Below are positions 32,801 through 44,783 of a stretch of 64,000 nucleotides of DNA, piece by piece. Position 1 is the stretch's first letter. Each line of letters starts with the position of its first letter. The DNA comes from Amanita rubescens (taxonomy: Eukaryota > Basidiomycota > Agaricomycetes > Agaricales > Amanitaceae), in NCBI GenBank assembly GCA_015039365.1, contig WION01000081.1:62001-126000 (forward strand). The letters are read 5' to 3'. Below the pieces are notes generated by a model, which saw only the letters and a list, made by a program, of their open reading frames with translations, was not told where the DNA came from and searched no databases. Position numbers and translations under genes: made by a program.

Positions 32801-35800
32801 GTCGTAGCGGATGCCTCAAGATTAGCCAACGTGCGAAGAAGTTTCAATTCAGAGAGCTGGGTCGAAATGGAGATTGAGCCAGGTCAATCCCACATACTTG
32901 ATGTCACTGTCAGATGTGAATTGGCTAATTGATTCTAGTTCTGTTACGTACCCCTTATCCGCAAGGTGGGCCGAGATTTCTCTCGTCCCCTGTCACGTAT
33001 GCTCGTGAGACAACTGTTATCAACTTCGTCTGTTGGACTTGAAATCAAGCGTCGGGTTGCTGTCAATATCACTGGTTGTTGATCCAAGCAATTCTATGAT
33101 TTCAACCTATCACATCCGTGTGATGCGCATCAGCCTAGCAGCTTCCGTACAATTTCTCATCCACGGAAACAAAGGTCACTGAAAGAAATCCGCAATTGTT
33201 AACATTCAAGCTTTGAACAAACGACAACGTGTACTACCATTGATCATTCTTTCACAAGGCGCGTCCGCATTGGGCATGAAAGGGTGTGATGCGCCACAAA
33301 ACCCGGGACGCCTGCTTCAATTTTCTCCTTCCATCCTGGGTGACAGCACATAATTGCAAGGCTGCGTGAGACCGAACTATCGACAGAATTATCTCTTCGC
33401 GTCCTACTCCAACGGAAAACTTGATGACACTATTCAAGCTGAGAGGCCGCCACGAGTCGTGTTGGGAATTGGGGGCCGCCAGCCCAACACGCGTACAGCC
33501 ACCCGATCACCTATTTCTCTAAATGGCAGCTCCCGGCGGCCGCCGAAAGGCCGTGGCGTGTTGACCGTTACGCGAAAACGATCGAGGCAGCCGATTGCTC
33601 CTCCTTTGCTCCCGACACTCAAATGCTAAACAAACTTCCTTGTACCGCTGCTGCGGTTCACGTACATCCATGTCACCAGGAAAAGTGCGTATGTCTCACA
33701 TGTTCAATATTGTGACAAAACTGGAAGTTGATATAAAATTGGCAGCGCTTCGAACCCTTTTTTGAACTGGAATACCCCGCGGGACCAAATCCCCTCCGTC
33801 AAATGTCGATCGACCCGCTCCTATTGTATGACACGCAATGATTAGCCCATAGAATACTGGCGACGGCGCCCATTCAATACGATTTGGCCTAGGCCCCCGT
33901 TCAATCAAGTACAAGTCCGCGGGGCTACAGCGCAGCTTCCACTATACATGCGCCAGAGTTGGGCGCCGACTATTGTTCAGATAACGGGTGCTTCGACGTG
34001 AACTGCGGTCGTTCCGCGCCCGCTCCTTGATTCGAGACAAGGTTGCTTATCACGAACCGAAGTCGGGCCCCCGCTGGATACTCGCTCCGCGCTGGCTCCT
34101 AGCCCGGGGTTGGACTCCGCGTGATGCTCACAGCACTCCAAGCCAAGCCCAAACTCTCTACATAGTAACCTTGACTACGACGCTAATGTTATCACCTACA
34201 CTACAGTATAGTAAGCCGCAATAACTTCACACGAGTTACACCTCCGTGATTCTTCGAGTCAAACGTTACGACTAGCAATGCTTATAATAACACATAGCTT
34301 ACCGATACACGTCCCAATCTAAATATACTCACGAGCACCGACGAACGTCCCCAACACCTCCCACAACACCCTCACAACCCAAGACTACATGAAAAAACCA
34401 GTTACTCACGGTTGCGCACTCCGTCCTTCCATTTCACGCAAATTTTCACTAGCAGCGCACCCTCACGACCGATCCTGACCCCGACCAGTCTTTACCTTAA
34501 ACGACACTAGTCTAACCTAGTCCAATCAGAAAATTCCTCCCGAGCTACTACTACGTATGTAAATTCAACTCGACGTACCGCACGACTTCAATGGCACTTT
34601 CTTGACCAAGAAAACCCCGGGCCACGTTTACGTCCCAATTTCAACCCTAAAGTTCGATTCCCCGCTCCCCGCTCGTCCGATTCCTTCGCAGTAAACCCGG
34701 CTGACCATACAGAATTTATTAGTAATAGTAACGTTAACGTAGCAAGGTACGGAAACGGCCCTGACCGCACGGCTCGCGACAGTCCGCACGACTACAGGTA
34801 CCCTGACTCGCAGTAAATTACAGGGGGGGAAGTTATAAAATTTTATTTTAGAGTTACTCTCGCGATCTCTCCTGCAATGAAGCAAAATGGCGGACGGTCG
34901 ACGTGTTCACATCAGATCAAGAGACCTGGACTCCAGGCACAGAACCCCTCAAAGTCAAATGATATCACGTCTCATTATCGTCTGCGCTGGCACTACTCGT
35001 GTTCATCATAAGATGTAGAACTCATGCATTAATTCATTTTGTAAAGTTCGAGGCCGTGCAAGTCCGTAAAGTAGGGACCATGATTGTATATAACCGGCAA
35101 CCATCCGGCCCAAGAAAGGGCCGGACAAAAGCAGTGTGATTTACTGATAACGTTCATGGATCCCTTCTGTTCGGATAAACCAAAGATCCCAAAAAGACTC
35201 GAGTGGGCTAAATAATAATCACAAATCATTGCACGGAGATCACAGCGACCCGTTATCATGAAAAAAAATCGTATCATTGCCATTGCCAGTTTGCAGTCGT
35301 GTCGTAAAAAAATTGCGTCTACGTACGTAACTCTATAGAAACATATGTAGAATCATGCGACTCGTAAGGCTACGAATGGATGAGCGAAGAACAAAGCCAC
35401 TGCCTTATACACGCGGGGCACTGTGGCACCGCGTGTACTTAAAAAAAAGGAAACTCAACTCCTTCCAGAAACTCCTTCCCTTTCAAAACAAAGAAAGAAC
35501 GAAAAAAAAAATACATACAGAAAACAAGGAGGAATGCGGTGACTCGATGTCCTCGCGGAGAATGTATCCAAAAAAGACGAAAATGCATGCAAATGTTGTT
35601 GAAATGCTGTTGCGTGATGCGATTGGAAAGAGTTTGCGGAGATAATAAAGTTATTCAACATCCCGATAAAGAAAGACGCATGTGTAGCCGGATTGGGGGG
35701 GATGAGGTGGGTGTGGGGTTCATATGGCACATTTTAGTTTGTCGTTGCGATCGTAGAACATGAGGGTGGTAATGATGAATGGATGGCGTGATCCCCATAT

Positions 35801-36020
35801 TGGCGCAATCTGCGTCGTGCATAGATCGTGTTCGTAGGGTTAGAGGTGTCGCAAGGTGTGGGAAGCGAATAACCGAGGAACATGATGTGGGTGACGGCTT
35901 GCGCCCCCGGGTATAGGGTGAACCCTGGTCGTCGCTAGTGATTTGTTCAGAAACTAGACCACCTGTTCCATGGTTAGTATCATGTCTAAGGGCTAGACAT
36001 ACGACGTACATGATGAATAG
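29830..36020. other. Gene-poor 6 kb, no supportable gene
   Basis: Six frames give only short ORFs (60-120 codons) with no domain I recognise, no chain of splice-compatible frames and no terminal repeats. Slightly protein-like pieces include the minus strand at 31290-31490 (CLIGVAFTGHPAINEVGFES) and the minus strand at 33434-33622. Composition varies, with a C/A-rich stretch at 34200-34560. I see no RNA gene. Confidence 0.45.
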
Positions 36021-36021
36021 T

Positions 36022-36882
36022 TCATATCAGCCCCTGTATGCGTCGCTTAACGCGACGCTGTGCTCTGAATATTGAAAACCTGAACCGCAGAGATAGCGCT
36101 TGCCATTGCCTCCGTAGATTCTGTGTACATGTGGGTGTCCACTCCTGGTTATCGTGCTTCTCGCTCTCCTGCTGGTTCTGCTGATGACTCCGATCAAAGT
36201 CGTGGTTGGGTGGTGGTGTATGTGATGAGAGGAGATATTGTTCGTCGAGCTCATCTGGGGGATCCAGGTAACGATACCGGGACTCTTCGCGAGACTCTTG
36301 CGGTGAGGGCTCGGCAGAGTCAGATGTGGATGATCTCCGATCCTCCACTGCGGACCTCCGTTTGTTGGAAGGGGAGCTGGTTGGGCTGCTGCTACTACTG
36401 CTCCCGCTGCTACGTCGCTTGCCCAACTTTTTCTTAAAATTGGTGACATGACTATGTGAGTCATCTACAAACGTCGAGTCATCAGCCTCATCAAACACGG
36501 TACGGTCTGAGTCGAAGGATGTTGGTGGCGAGGAAGAAGACGCCGTTGGGGGAGTTGAGAAGTAGTGGTAAGGAGATCGGTAAGATGCGTAGATGTAAGA
36601 GTACTGGTTGTTGCGCTTGCGAGGATGGATGTACGCGTTACCGGCGCGGTTATACGCGTTAGAGAGATGTGAGTAGAAGTCATTGTCGACTGGGGCAGAG
36701 TCGTCATCGTCCTGATGTAGTTGGTCTTGTTGAGTGGCAATGGCGGGGAAGTGACGATAGTCGGGATCGTGGAAATGACCATGTTTGTCAACGTAAATGG
36801 CTGGGGGAACGTTCGAGGCAGCTGAGGAGTAGGATGGGTCGAGGATACGGGAGATATCGTTGTGGGGAGCGTTACGCTTCAT
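36022..36882 (-). CDS. Serine-rich conserved-type protein of unknown function, single exon
   Basis: A 286-codon frame starts MKRNAPHNDISRILDPSY and ends at 36022. Features in order: a short conserved-looking motif IYVDKHGHFHDPDYRHFP (residues about 28-45), a Tyr/Asn/His-rich region (YNRAGNAYIHPRKRNNQYSY), an acidic stretch (SDRTVFDEADDSTFVDD), a basic cluster KKKLGKRR followed by a Ser run (SSGSSSSSSPTSSPSNKRR) that could be a nuclear localisation signal, a P/D/E segment (YLDPPDELDEQYLL) and a basic end (RFRFSIFRAQRRVKRRIQGL). No catalytic domain or membrane segment. The motif reminds me of uncharacterised agaric proteins; that is recall, not a search. Confidence 0.7.
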   Translation of the reverse strand: MKRNAPHNDISRILDPSYSSAASNVPPAIYVDKHGHFHDPDYRHFPAIATQQDQLHQDDDDSAPVDNDFYSHLSNAYNRAGNAYIHPRKRNNQYSYIYASYRSPYHYFSTPPTASSSSPPTSFDSDRTVFDEADDSTFVDDSHSHVTNFKKKLGKRRSSGSSSSSSPTSSPSNKRRSAVEDRRSSTSDSAEPSPQESREESRYRYLDPPDELDEQYLLSSHTPPPNHDFDRSHQQNQQESEKHDNQEWTPTCTQNLRRQWQALSLRFRFSIFRAQRRVKRRIQGLI

Positions 36883-36889
36883 TGGGGGG

Positions 36890-39800
36890 GCCTCGAGGGA
36901 TTCATCCGCTGTCGCTCGCCTTTTCTAGTCCAACGCTCCCCCTCCGTCCATTCCGGGTCATACGAGCCAAGTCAAACTGAACCGTTCGGTTCGTTAGGTC
37001 GCATTGACTCCGCGTGCTGCAATCCAATCGCTTCCGTCCAATCGCCTGCCTCCTTCCCCATAAGCCCATGTCTTGCTCGTCGTCCGCCTGAGACCCTAAC
37101 TCGTAGTCTTCAACCCGTTCCCACTGGAAACGTGGCCAATCTCTTCACATGCGTCCTACTCGCTGCTACTTCTGTCTTGACTTGCAACCTACTGCTCTTT
37201 TGACTCACGACCTACCCCTACAGCTTCTCACTGACCCATATAGCACACACATGCTCAAAGACATTCCCGGCACAGTCATATTCCAACGCGTCATATTAAA
37301 TCCTGATAATCCAGTAGACATCTCATCCCCGGCCCGATCCGAGAGCTTTTCTCCTTCCCGTACTCTCACTTCAGTTCAGACTTGCCTCTTTCGCTCTACC
37401 CCCCGAACTTCTTGCGTGCATATCGGTAGAACTCGTCCCTTGGCGTCGCTCCGGGTCATCATCCTTTAGGCCCGTATCTCCGCTCATCATCACACTCACT
37501 CACTCTTTCCAAAGTGCCGATGCGATGCGATGACGGAGGCTATGACTCACCTCCCTTGTTCCCGTACGGTACCTATACCCGGATTTTTCAATCTCAGGCT
37601 ACGCCTACTAGGGCGCAGGGCAGTTGAATTCACCGAGTTCAGATTATACACGAGCACGTTTGTGGCTATCAGTATGCATGTATAGCAGAAGCTCCGTGTA
37701 GTTACAGCTACTATGAGTAGTTCCGCCCGTGTCCATCCTATTCTGTGCTCCTACATGCCTCAGCTAGCTTCTAGATGGAACATGAACAAAACATATAGTC
37801 TCTTCTATGTATACGATGAAGCACAGCATTCAAGGCATCCATTTCTTTCCGTCTTGCTTCTCACGCGTGCAATCAGCTGCCGATATCGGGCGTTTAAAGC
37901 AAGAACGAACGATTACTCGGGATCACTATTTCTGACCAGCGTGAGTCACTGTGCGGGTCGTGCCTGGCATACCAAGCGGGCGGGGATGATAATATCGTGT
38001 GTTCTCCTCGCTAGTCCAGCTTAGGGGGACCCAGACAATAAACCTCCCATCGATTAATTTCGTCATGAGTTGGCTTTTGTTCTGGATTTCCTTCCTGGAA
38101 CATTTATGAATATATATGGTTGCGGCGTGTCAGAATTCGAGCCAGAAGCCCAATAGCCACATAATTTGGCGCTGTGGAACGCAGTTCGATTGGCTGCTTT
38201 ACAGCTTCTCCCTTTTCATCAAACCATACAGATTCCGCACACTGCAGGATAATATATATTCCCGTGATATATGACTGGTGGTGTGCAAGAATGGGCGGTC
38301 CAGGCTTGATAGGCAGCTACCCACCCATCTTATCTATATCCGTCTGAATTGCACAAGATTATCGCACGATTTCCACGCTATCCGTTATCTAGGCTACAGT
38401 GTGTGCCCACCTCGCCAGCATTATAGCATCTAACCTCAGGGTTTCAGTTGATAGCCTGCGATTAACAGCTTATCCAACTCCCTCCCAAATCCATCGCCAT
38501 CGCCATCGTTATCATATCACTCACTCACTCGCCACACGCACACGCACACGATCACACCACCCACTGCACACACGCACATCGTTATCAAACGTGAACCAAT
38601 CCAATCTCCCCGAGACCTCGATTCGTCTGTGCGCCTTGAATAATAAAATTACCGAAAAAGCCGGCCTGGGCGCGATACCTTACGCGTTGCTTAATTATAC
38701 GCCATATGCGCACGGTGCTATAAATACTTGCCGCATAAGCTACAATTGCAACATATGCAGCCTATTCGCGTCATGACGTGGCCAATTGGTTATTTTCACG
38801 CCGAGCGGTTAGGTGGCTCCCTCCTTTCGTCCCCCTTTCTTCCCTTTCCCCACCCTATCTCGCTTAATTGAAATTCGTGATCCCACCGGCAGTCAAATCG
38901 ATTGGCTCATCCAGGACATAACGGAGATGATGATCCAACAACTCATATATTACACGCTCGGAAGATGTCAAGCGTATAGTTATATTATAATAACTGTATA
39001 GCCCATATGTGATTTGTTGTGATATATCAGCAAGCTTGGGAAAGTTCGAAAATCGTATAGAAAGAGATAGGGATTAAGTTGGGATGACCGAGAGTGACTC
39101 AGCACGGGTGTTGAGTTGGTGTTACGGTGAATTCATTACGAGCGCGTGAAGGCGACCGGTCGGGTTCTCAGGCTCGTAATCCGGGGTATGACGACTCGTT
39201 CGCGTTGCGCGTATGCGTGCGAACCCGGCGCTTTTGGAATGGAGGGATGTCGGGTACTCACGGGCACGGACGGCCCGCGTCGTCCTCTTGTCATGGATAC
39301 ACTGGGAAGGTGTTCCGCAACCGGGATTGGATTACCAATAGCAATAAAACGTGTTCATGTGTATCCGGTTCAATCCCCTCGGGGAGGCGAATGAACCAAC
39401 AAACGAACGGAAGGATCTATACCCATGACCAGTGCCACTGCAGGGCATATACATACACCGTTCTCGTGCCGGCCATATATCCACGGGAATCCGAAATCTC
39501 GAAAGCAAAGTCATACGAGTATGATGTTTCGAGTCATGTTATTAATTAGCTGTTTCCGGATATGTGATCATCATGACATACGCACCTAGTTAGCTGATCA
39601 AGCAAGCATCGCGACTTCAAATAAGCTCAAGCTCAATCGGAATAGTTCTACCGCGTTGCCGCGGCTGAGCGTCATTAACGCGGCCTGTCGTGATGTGCAG
39701 CGCTTACGCGGCTTGCCTGGCTATAAAATACGTATCATATCCCAAGAGTGTAGTAGTACGTGGAATGTACCAGTAGAATCTTCGACTGAGAAACACATGC

Positions 39801-42800
39801 CAGAGTGCAGGGTAGCATAGTTGACTTTTTCGGAAGGTGAATGTACAGAGCTGTGTTGATATGCTGGTCAGTGGTCACGATGACGTTGAGCGTCATTGGC
39901 AGAAGTCTTCGAAGCGTCATACATACGATCATACTTCATATAACGCATTGCGGTGCTTGTGACGGCGAAGATCTCTAGACGTGGAGGAAGTTGTCAATTG
40001 TTTTCTCTTTTACCCACGGGGTCGACTCGGAACGTACGGCGCAGTGGGCTTGAGTGCACGGCTAATTCGGATAGTTGTATGAGCCAACTGTGCAGCTGTT
40101 GGACTGCGTCAGCCAGCTGGCCGATCAGGGCCAGCGTTGCCTGAAAGCCAATTCCTCAAACCATTGAAAAGCTGTGGGAAAGCCAAGGGAGTGATTACCA
40201 TATTTGGATCTTCACGAATCCTTCGTGAGAGAAATGAATGCGTCGGTGAGATGGTGAAGAGGGGAAGAGCAATACGAATACGTTCCGAGTTGCGATATTG
40301 ATCGTGACGTTGGGATAGTAGGTAGCGTGGTAGTTAATTCACCTGAACCGGTAGCCTAATTGAAAGTGTGGTGGTACTCGAGGTCGTCTGATAAGCCTAT
40401 TTTAATCCCGAAGTCAGTATCGAACATCACTGCAATTTAAGTGATTAGCGCATTAGCAGCGGTTAGACTGGCGCCCGTTGCGTCACGTAGGGTACGTAGG
40501 TGGGAGATGATCGTAAACTCTGGGGATATTGACTTTTTAGACTCTCGGGTGTTAAGCTGCTGGCAAAAAATCTACCTTTCAGAACCGGAAGTAAAACGAC
40601 ACTGCAAGGGTCCGAAGCATTTAAGAGGTGAGTGGTCTATCATGACGATGACATGTCGCATCTAATAAGTGCTAGGTCCTCGGAAGTCGAGAAGATGATG
40701 GCGGCGAGAAAATGAATGACAGGTGTCGGGGGCTAATATTGGTAAATCCCGGTGAAATAAGCATGTAAGTGCGTAGACGACATTTGATGTGCTGTTGAAT
40801 GTAATGGCAACAGAAGACCAGAGAATTCGACAAATTGTAACCTCGTTAGAGTAACCTGCGACGTCGCTCGCGCAAGGTTTCGAGTGCGGCCTTGATCGCA
40901 GCACCAAGCATGAGAGCAGTAGCGACACCAGGTAGGCGAACTGGTATGCAACAGAGGTTTACTCTGGACGAATTGCCAATTGCAGAAGCTACGTATACGT
41001 TTCCAGTGGGAAAGGACGAAGAGAGCATCATCTACACAGAAAAAGTAGTCAGTTGAGTGATAGCATCATTAACATCGGACCGTCACCGAACGATCCGCGA
41101 TTGATAGTGACGTTCCTTGGTTCAACACGATAAGATAACGATCGCATTTCTTTGGAAATATTCTCTTTCGAATCTGATGATCCACGATTCGGAACGGTCC
41201 CGCCCCACTCTAGAATTCTACTTCTGCAGTTCACGTCCGACACGGTTCTCGTGATTCGTTCAAAAGACGCACCTTAAAGCTTTCCCCAACCCACCTCGAC
41301 CTATGCAAATGTGCCAAAAACACAAAACCGCGAGCTGCTAGAGAGCTTGGTCCAACCACAGATGGGAGGCAAGGACCTGGAAGCCGGAGAGCCGATATAT
41401 GATGAAATGACCAATGATAGGTGGCTGTGGTGATCCTGCATGCCAGATTACCAGCGCCGGCTCAATCCCGTACTCGACTTACTCGACCAGAACACGTTCG
41501 TTTCGTCCGGATCAAAGTGTGTAGCAGCAGTCAACAGGTAGGAGAACCTGTAACCCGAACTGACAGGGGTTGCGCTGTCCGATGCGGACGAGCTGCGGCG
41601 GTTGACGGTGAGAGGTGGGTGCGCGGCTTGCGGATTGTATCTATTCAAAGGAATGGAAAGGCCTGGACTGGAGGACGTGTTCTCGGAAGACGATACCGAA
41701 TCATCGGCGATGACGTTCAGCAGTTGGTCCGCGTCGAGGAAGACAGGTCCTGCTAGGTACCATGAACTCCCCTTGTCCTGGTACCTAGCCTGGAGCACTA
41801 CGACGATCGCATGCGGGGGAATACAACGCACATCTATCGATGCGGTCGATGACATTTGTTCCTTGTGCCATACGAGTCCTAAACTAGGCCTTAACGAGTA
41901 CTCAGCGGATTGCGTTCTAAAAGATCTGATTGGTTACGCAATGTTTGTCCAGCTTTGCACCGCCCTCGACGGAACGGAAGTCGGAAGCAACCTGATTCCG
42001 GAGTGGGCCCAGGCGATGCCAAGATCAAGAGGATGAGTATACATCAACGTCAAGGCCTCCACCGCGCACCACCACTGTGCACCAACACCGGCACGAACGC
42101 TATGCGAACCGGAAAAGCGACTCGGTTCTATTGCAAGTTGGCCCTCTGCCTCCACCAATCTCAAATTCAAGCGACAAAGGTCTCAGTTGTATGCTAACTA
42201 ATGTGACGAACGAGGGCGTCATAGCTCGTTATGGTTACATTGCGTTGATATGAGTGAGTAGCATTGTCCTGCAATACCTTTGTCTTTAGGGGGGAATGAA
42301 ATGAACGCAGGCTGTGTTCTTTTTGCAATTGCTTTTCGCATTCTCGCGTTTGAGAATGGCGATTGATGAACTATCCGACGATCAGGGGGACTAGTTAGAG
42401 GTTCTAGGGGGTGAAGGAAGTGGTCGTCGTTCAGCCCACGCCGTACGCGTAAGTAGGGCAAAGCCAATATACCGTGCGTGCTCTCAGGGTCTCTTCCCAG
42501 GATACACCGCTCCGATTGGTATATCGTTGGCAGATCGCGAGAATACATGCCATGCCAATACGTGCCAGGCTATGCGTGTATGTGGTGAGGTGGTGGTCCC
42601 CTGTCAGTCTTTGAGCAAGATATATCGCCGACGCGAATTGGTTCAAAATTCAAGCGCGGTTTCTGTGATTGTTTTACGTCTCTACCTCCTCGGACTCGCG
42701 ACGCGTTCGTGTATCATGATTCTACCTTTTTACGTACTAACGCACGAATATGGTTTCCAGCCCTTGAAGGTTGCCGGCGCGTTGCATTGCCTTTTGTCTA

Positions 42801-44783
42801 TTGGCGGTGTTGGAAATTTACTTAACTAGGTTTGTAAACGTTTCCTTTATTCTGTAAAACTCTGATCGGTATCCATCAAAAGGTACCAAGCGTCCAAAGC
42901 AAAGAAAGCAATTTGAATCACCGACTCTTTGTGAACGAGGAAAGATGCATGCCTCAATGAAAGAACAATGTAGAGCATACAAAGGGTTCTCGCGGCAATT
43001 AACCATTCGAACTAGCTCACCGAGGAGCTCTTTGACAGGTTGGTGTCCTATCTCGCCCGCCCGCCCTCGTGTGTGTCTGAAATTTCCGGTTACACGTTAA
43101 GCAGTTACTTTGTAATGATGGGCCGAGAAGGGGACAATCCACGCAAACTGGTTCACGCTCACGCGTGTAGGAGTGTACCCTCGCGTCTATTACTCGGAAT
43201 TGTCGCACTCTCATGTTCCGGTGGGTTTTTGGGGGTGTGCGGGGTGCGTTGACCATATCTTATCATGTTTTGCATCATCAGGCGGTGTTGATGTGACGTC
43301 AATGCTTCCTCGCTTACCTGCAAAGGGCCGGGAATCCCGCTTGGGGAGCTTAGGAGTGTATGTCGTCGGCCGAATACCTTAATTATTGCGTACCAGTTGT
43401 GCTCCACGACGACCGTCGATCCTCTGTTCATGGTATGTTGGGTCCTGCTCGACGGCGTGTGCGCGCGATAGTTACATAGTGATGTCATCGTTCCCTAACG
43501 TTCTGTGAATACCATTGCCACTCTCACTATTGCGGTACAAGGCTGTGCACTGTTCTTTCCGTCTTCACCGCATACGTCATTATCGATAAACGCGTGTCGT
43601 GTTATCATAATAAGCGTAGCAAGGTGTACTATCCCAATCACGTAAAAGAATCAAGTTGATATGATGATCCGACGGCGACGTACTACGCGTCCCGCCCTGT
43701 GCCGCAAGTGACAGTTCTGTTCATAAGTTCAAACGTTCGTGTTCCCGTGCCCCACTCGAACCTACCATTCACCTGGCTCAACTCAAGGCCAGAATTCTAA
43801 ACAGTACTTCCATCAAAATATGTCAATATATCAAGCGCATCAAGTTACCGTATGTCGGTTCCGTTTTCCATTCATTCGCGTACACCATTCATTCAATTGG
43901 CGGTGCGCGAGGTATGGAAAGTTCTTTCAGGGCGCGCCTTGCCTCACGTTTCTGGACCTTTCTTTGTTCTTTTTCCAATAAGCCATCAAAAAAAAATCAA
44001 ATATTTGGGGTTTTGGTCCGTTGGGGTCGGGCTCATGCACGGCGCTTGGCCTCGAGGCGCGCGTTGCCGGGCCTTGCCGAGGTTGCTTCATATTCGGCTC
44101 GAGCAACGCGACAGGCTAGAAGCTGTTGCTGGAGTTTGTTCGCATCCAAGTATGGCACTAGTAACGAACGTAAACGTACGCTGTACAGTATCAGCTAAGC
44201 AACCGGTGATCACGCATCCAAAAAAACCGTTCTATATAGGTATACGTATCCAAAAGTCAGGATTCCAGGATTCGATCAAGGGAAAGAATAGATAAAAACG
44301 CGATAAACGCGTGTGTTTCCGGTTGGTGTTCTTCGGCGTCCGCTATTTAGGGGGATGAGGAGTGGGGTGAGTGCGGGGAAGTTTGTACATAATTTACCCG
44401 TGTAATTATATACCGGGTCCGCATGGCCTAATAGACGGCCAGGGTCGCGGCAGGTCGCGGGCGTCGTGGTGATAGGGGAATAAGAACTTTGTTGACAAGA
44501 TTTTTATGCGGTGACTAGATGAGTACGCATTAAAGACATGCGCTCGGCTGATAAGTAGCATTGAGTATCGTTATCTGCGTGGGTGTCGGTTACCCTTAGT
44601 ACAGTTTTTGACAGAGAAGCGTATGACCCTTCAATTGTACAGCTCAGGTGACAGAATCGCTGAGGAGGACAGCATCGAACGGGTTCATTGTTCATTGATA
44701 TGTTGGTTCGGTTCTTCAATGTGGTATTGTGACATGTTTGGTTACTAGAACAAGCGCTCGTACGACGATCGCCGCAGCCAGCA
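36890..44783. other. Gene-poor 7.9 kb, no supportable gene
   Basis: Only short frames without domains. The best candidates are overlapping frames near 41430-42040 on both strands (minus 41448-41855 with IVVVLQARYQDKGSSWYLAG; plus 41602-42036), and neither has a clear homologue in my memory. Simple repeats are minor: CATCGC at 38500-38515 and CACACGCACACG at 38530-38580. The last 200 bp presumably hold the promoter of the deubiquitinase gene. Confidence 0.45.

Noticed and set aside
33430..33630. GC-rich near-palindromic stretch (CCCGGCGGCCGCCG and neighbours)
   Set aside because: Short symmetric patches only; no terminal repeats, target duplication or coding content to call an element.
39330..39400. 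Possible tRNA, because of GGTTCAATCCC like a B box
   Set aside because: No matching A box, acceptor stem or cloverleaf could be formed in the 75 bases upstream.
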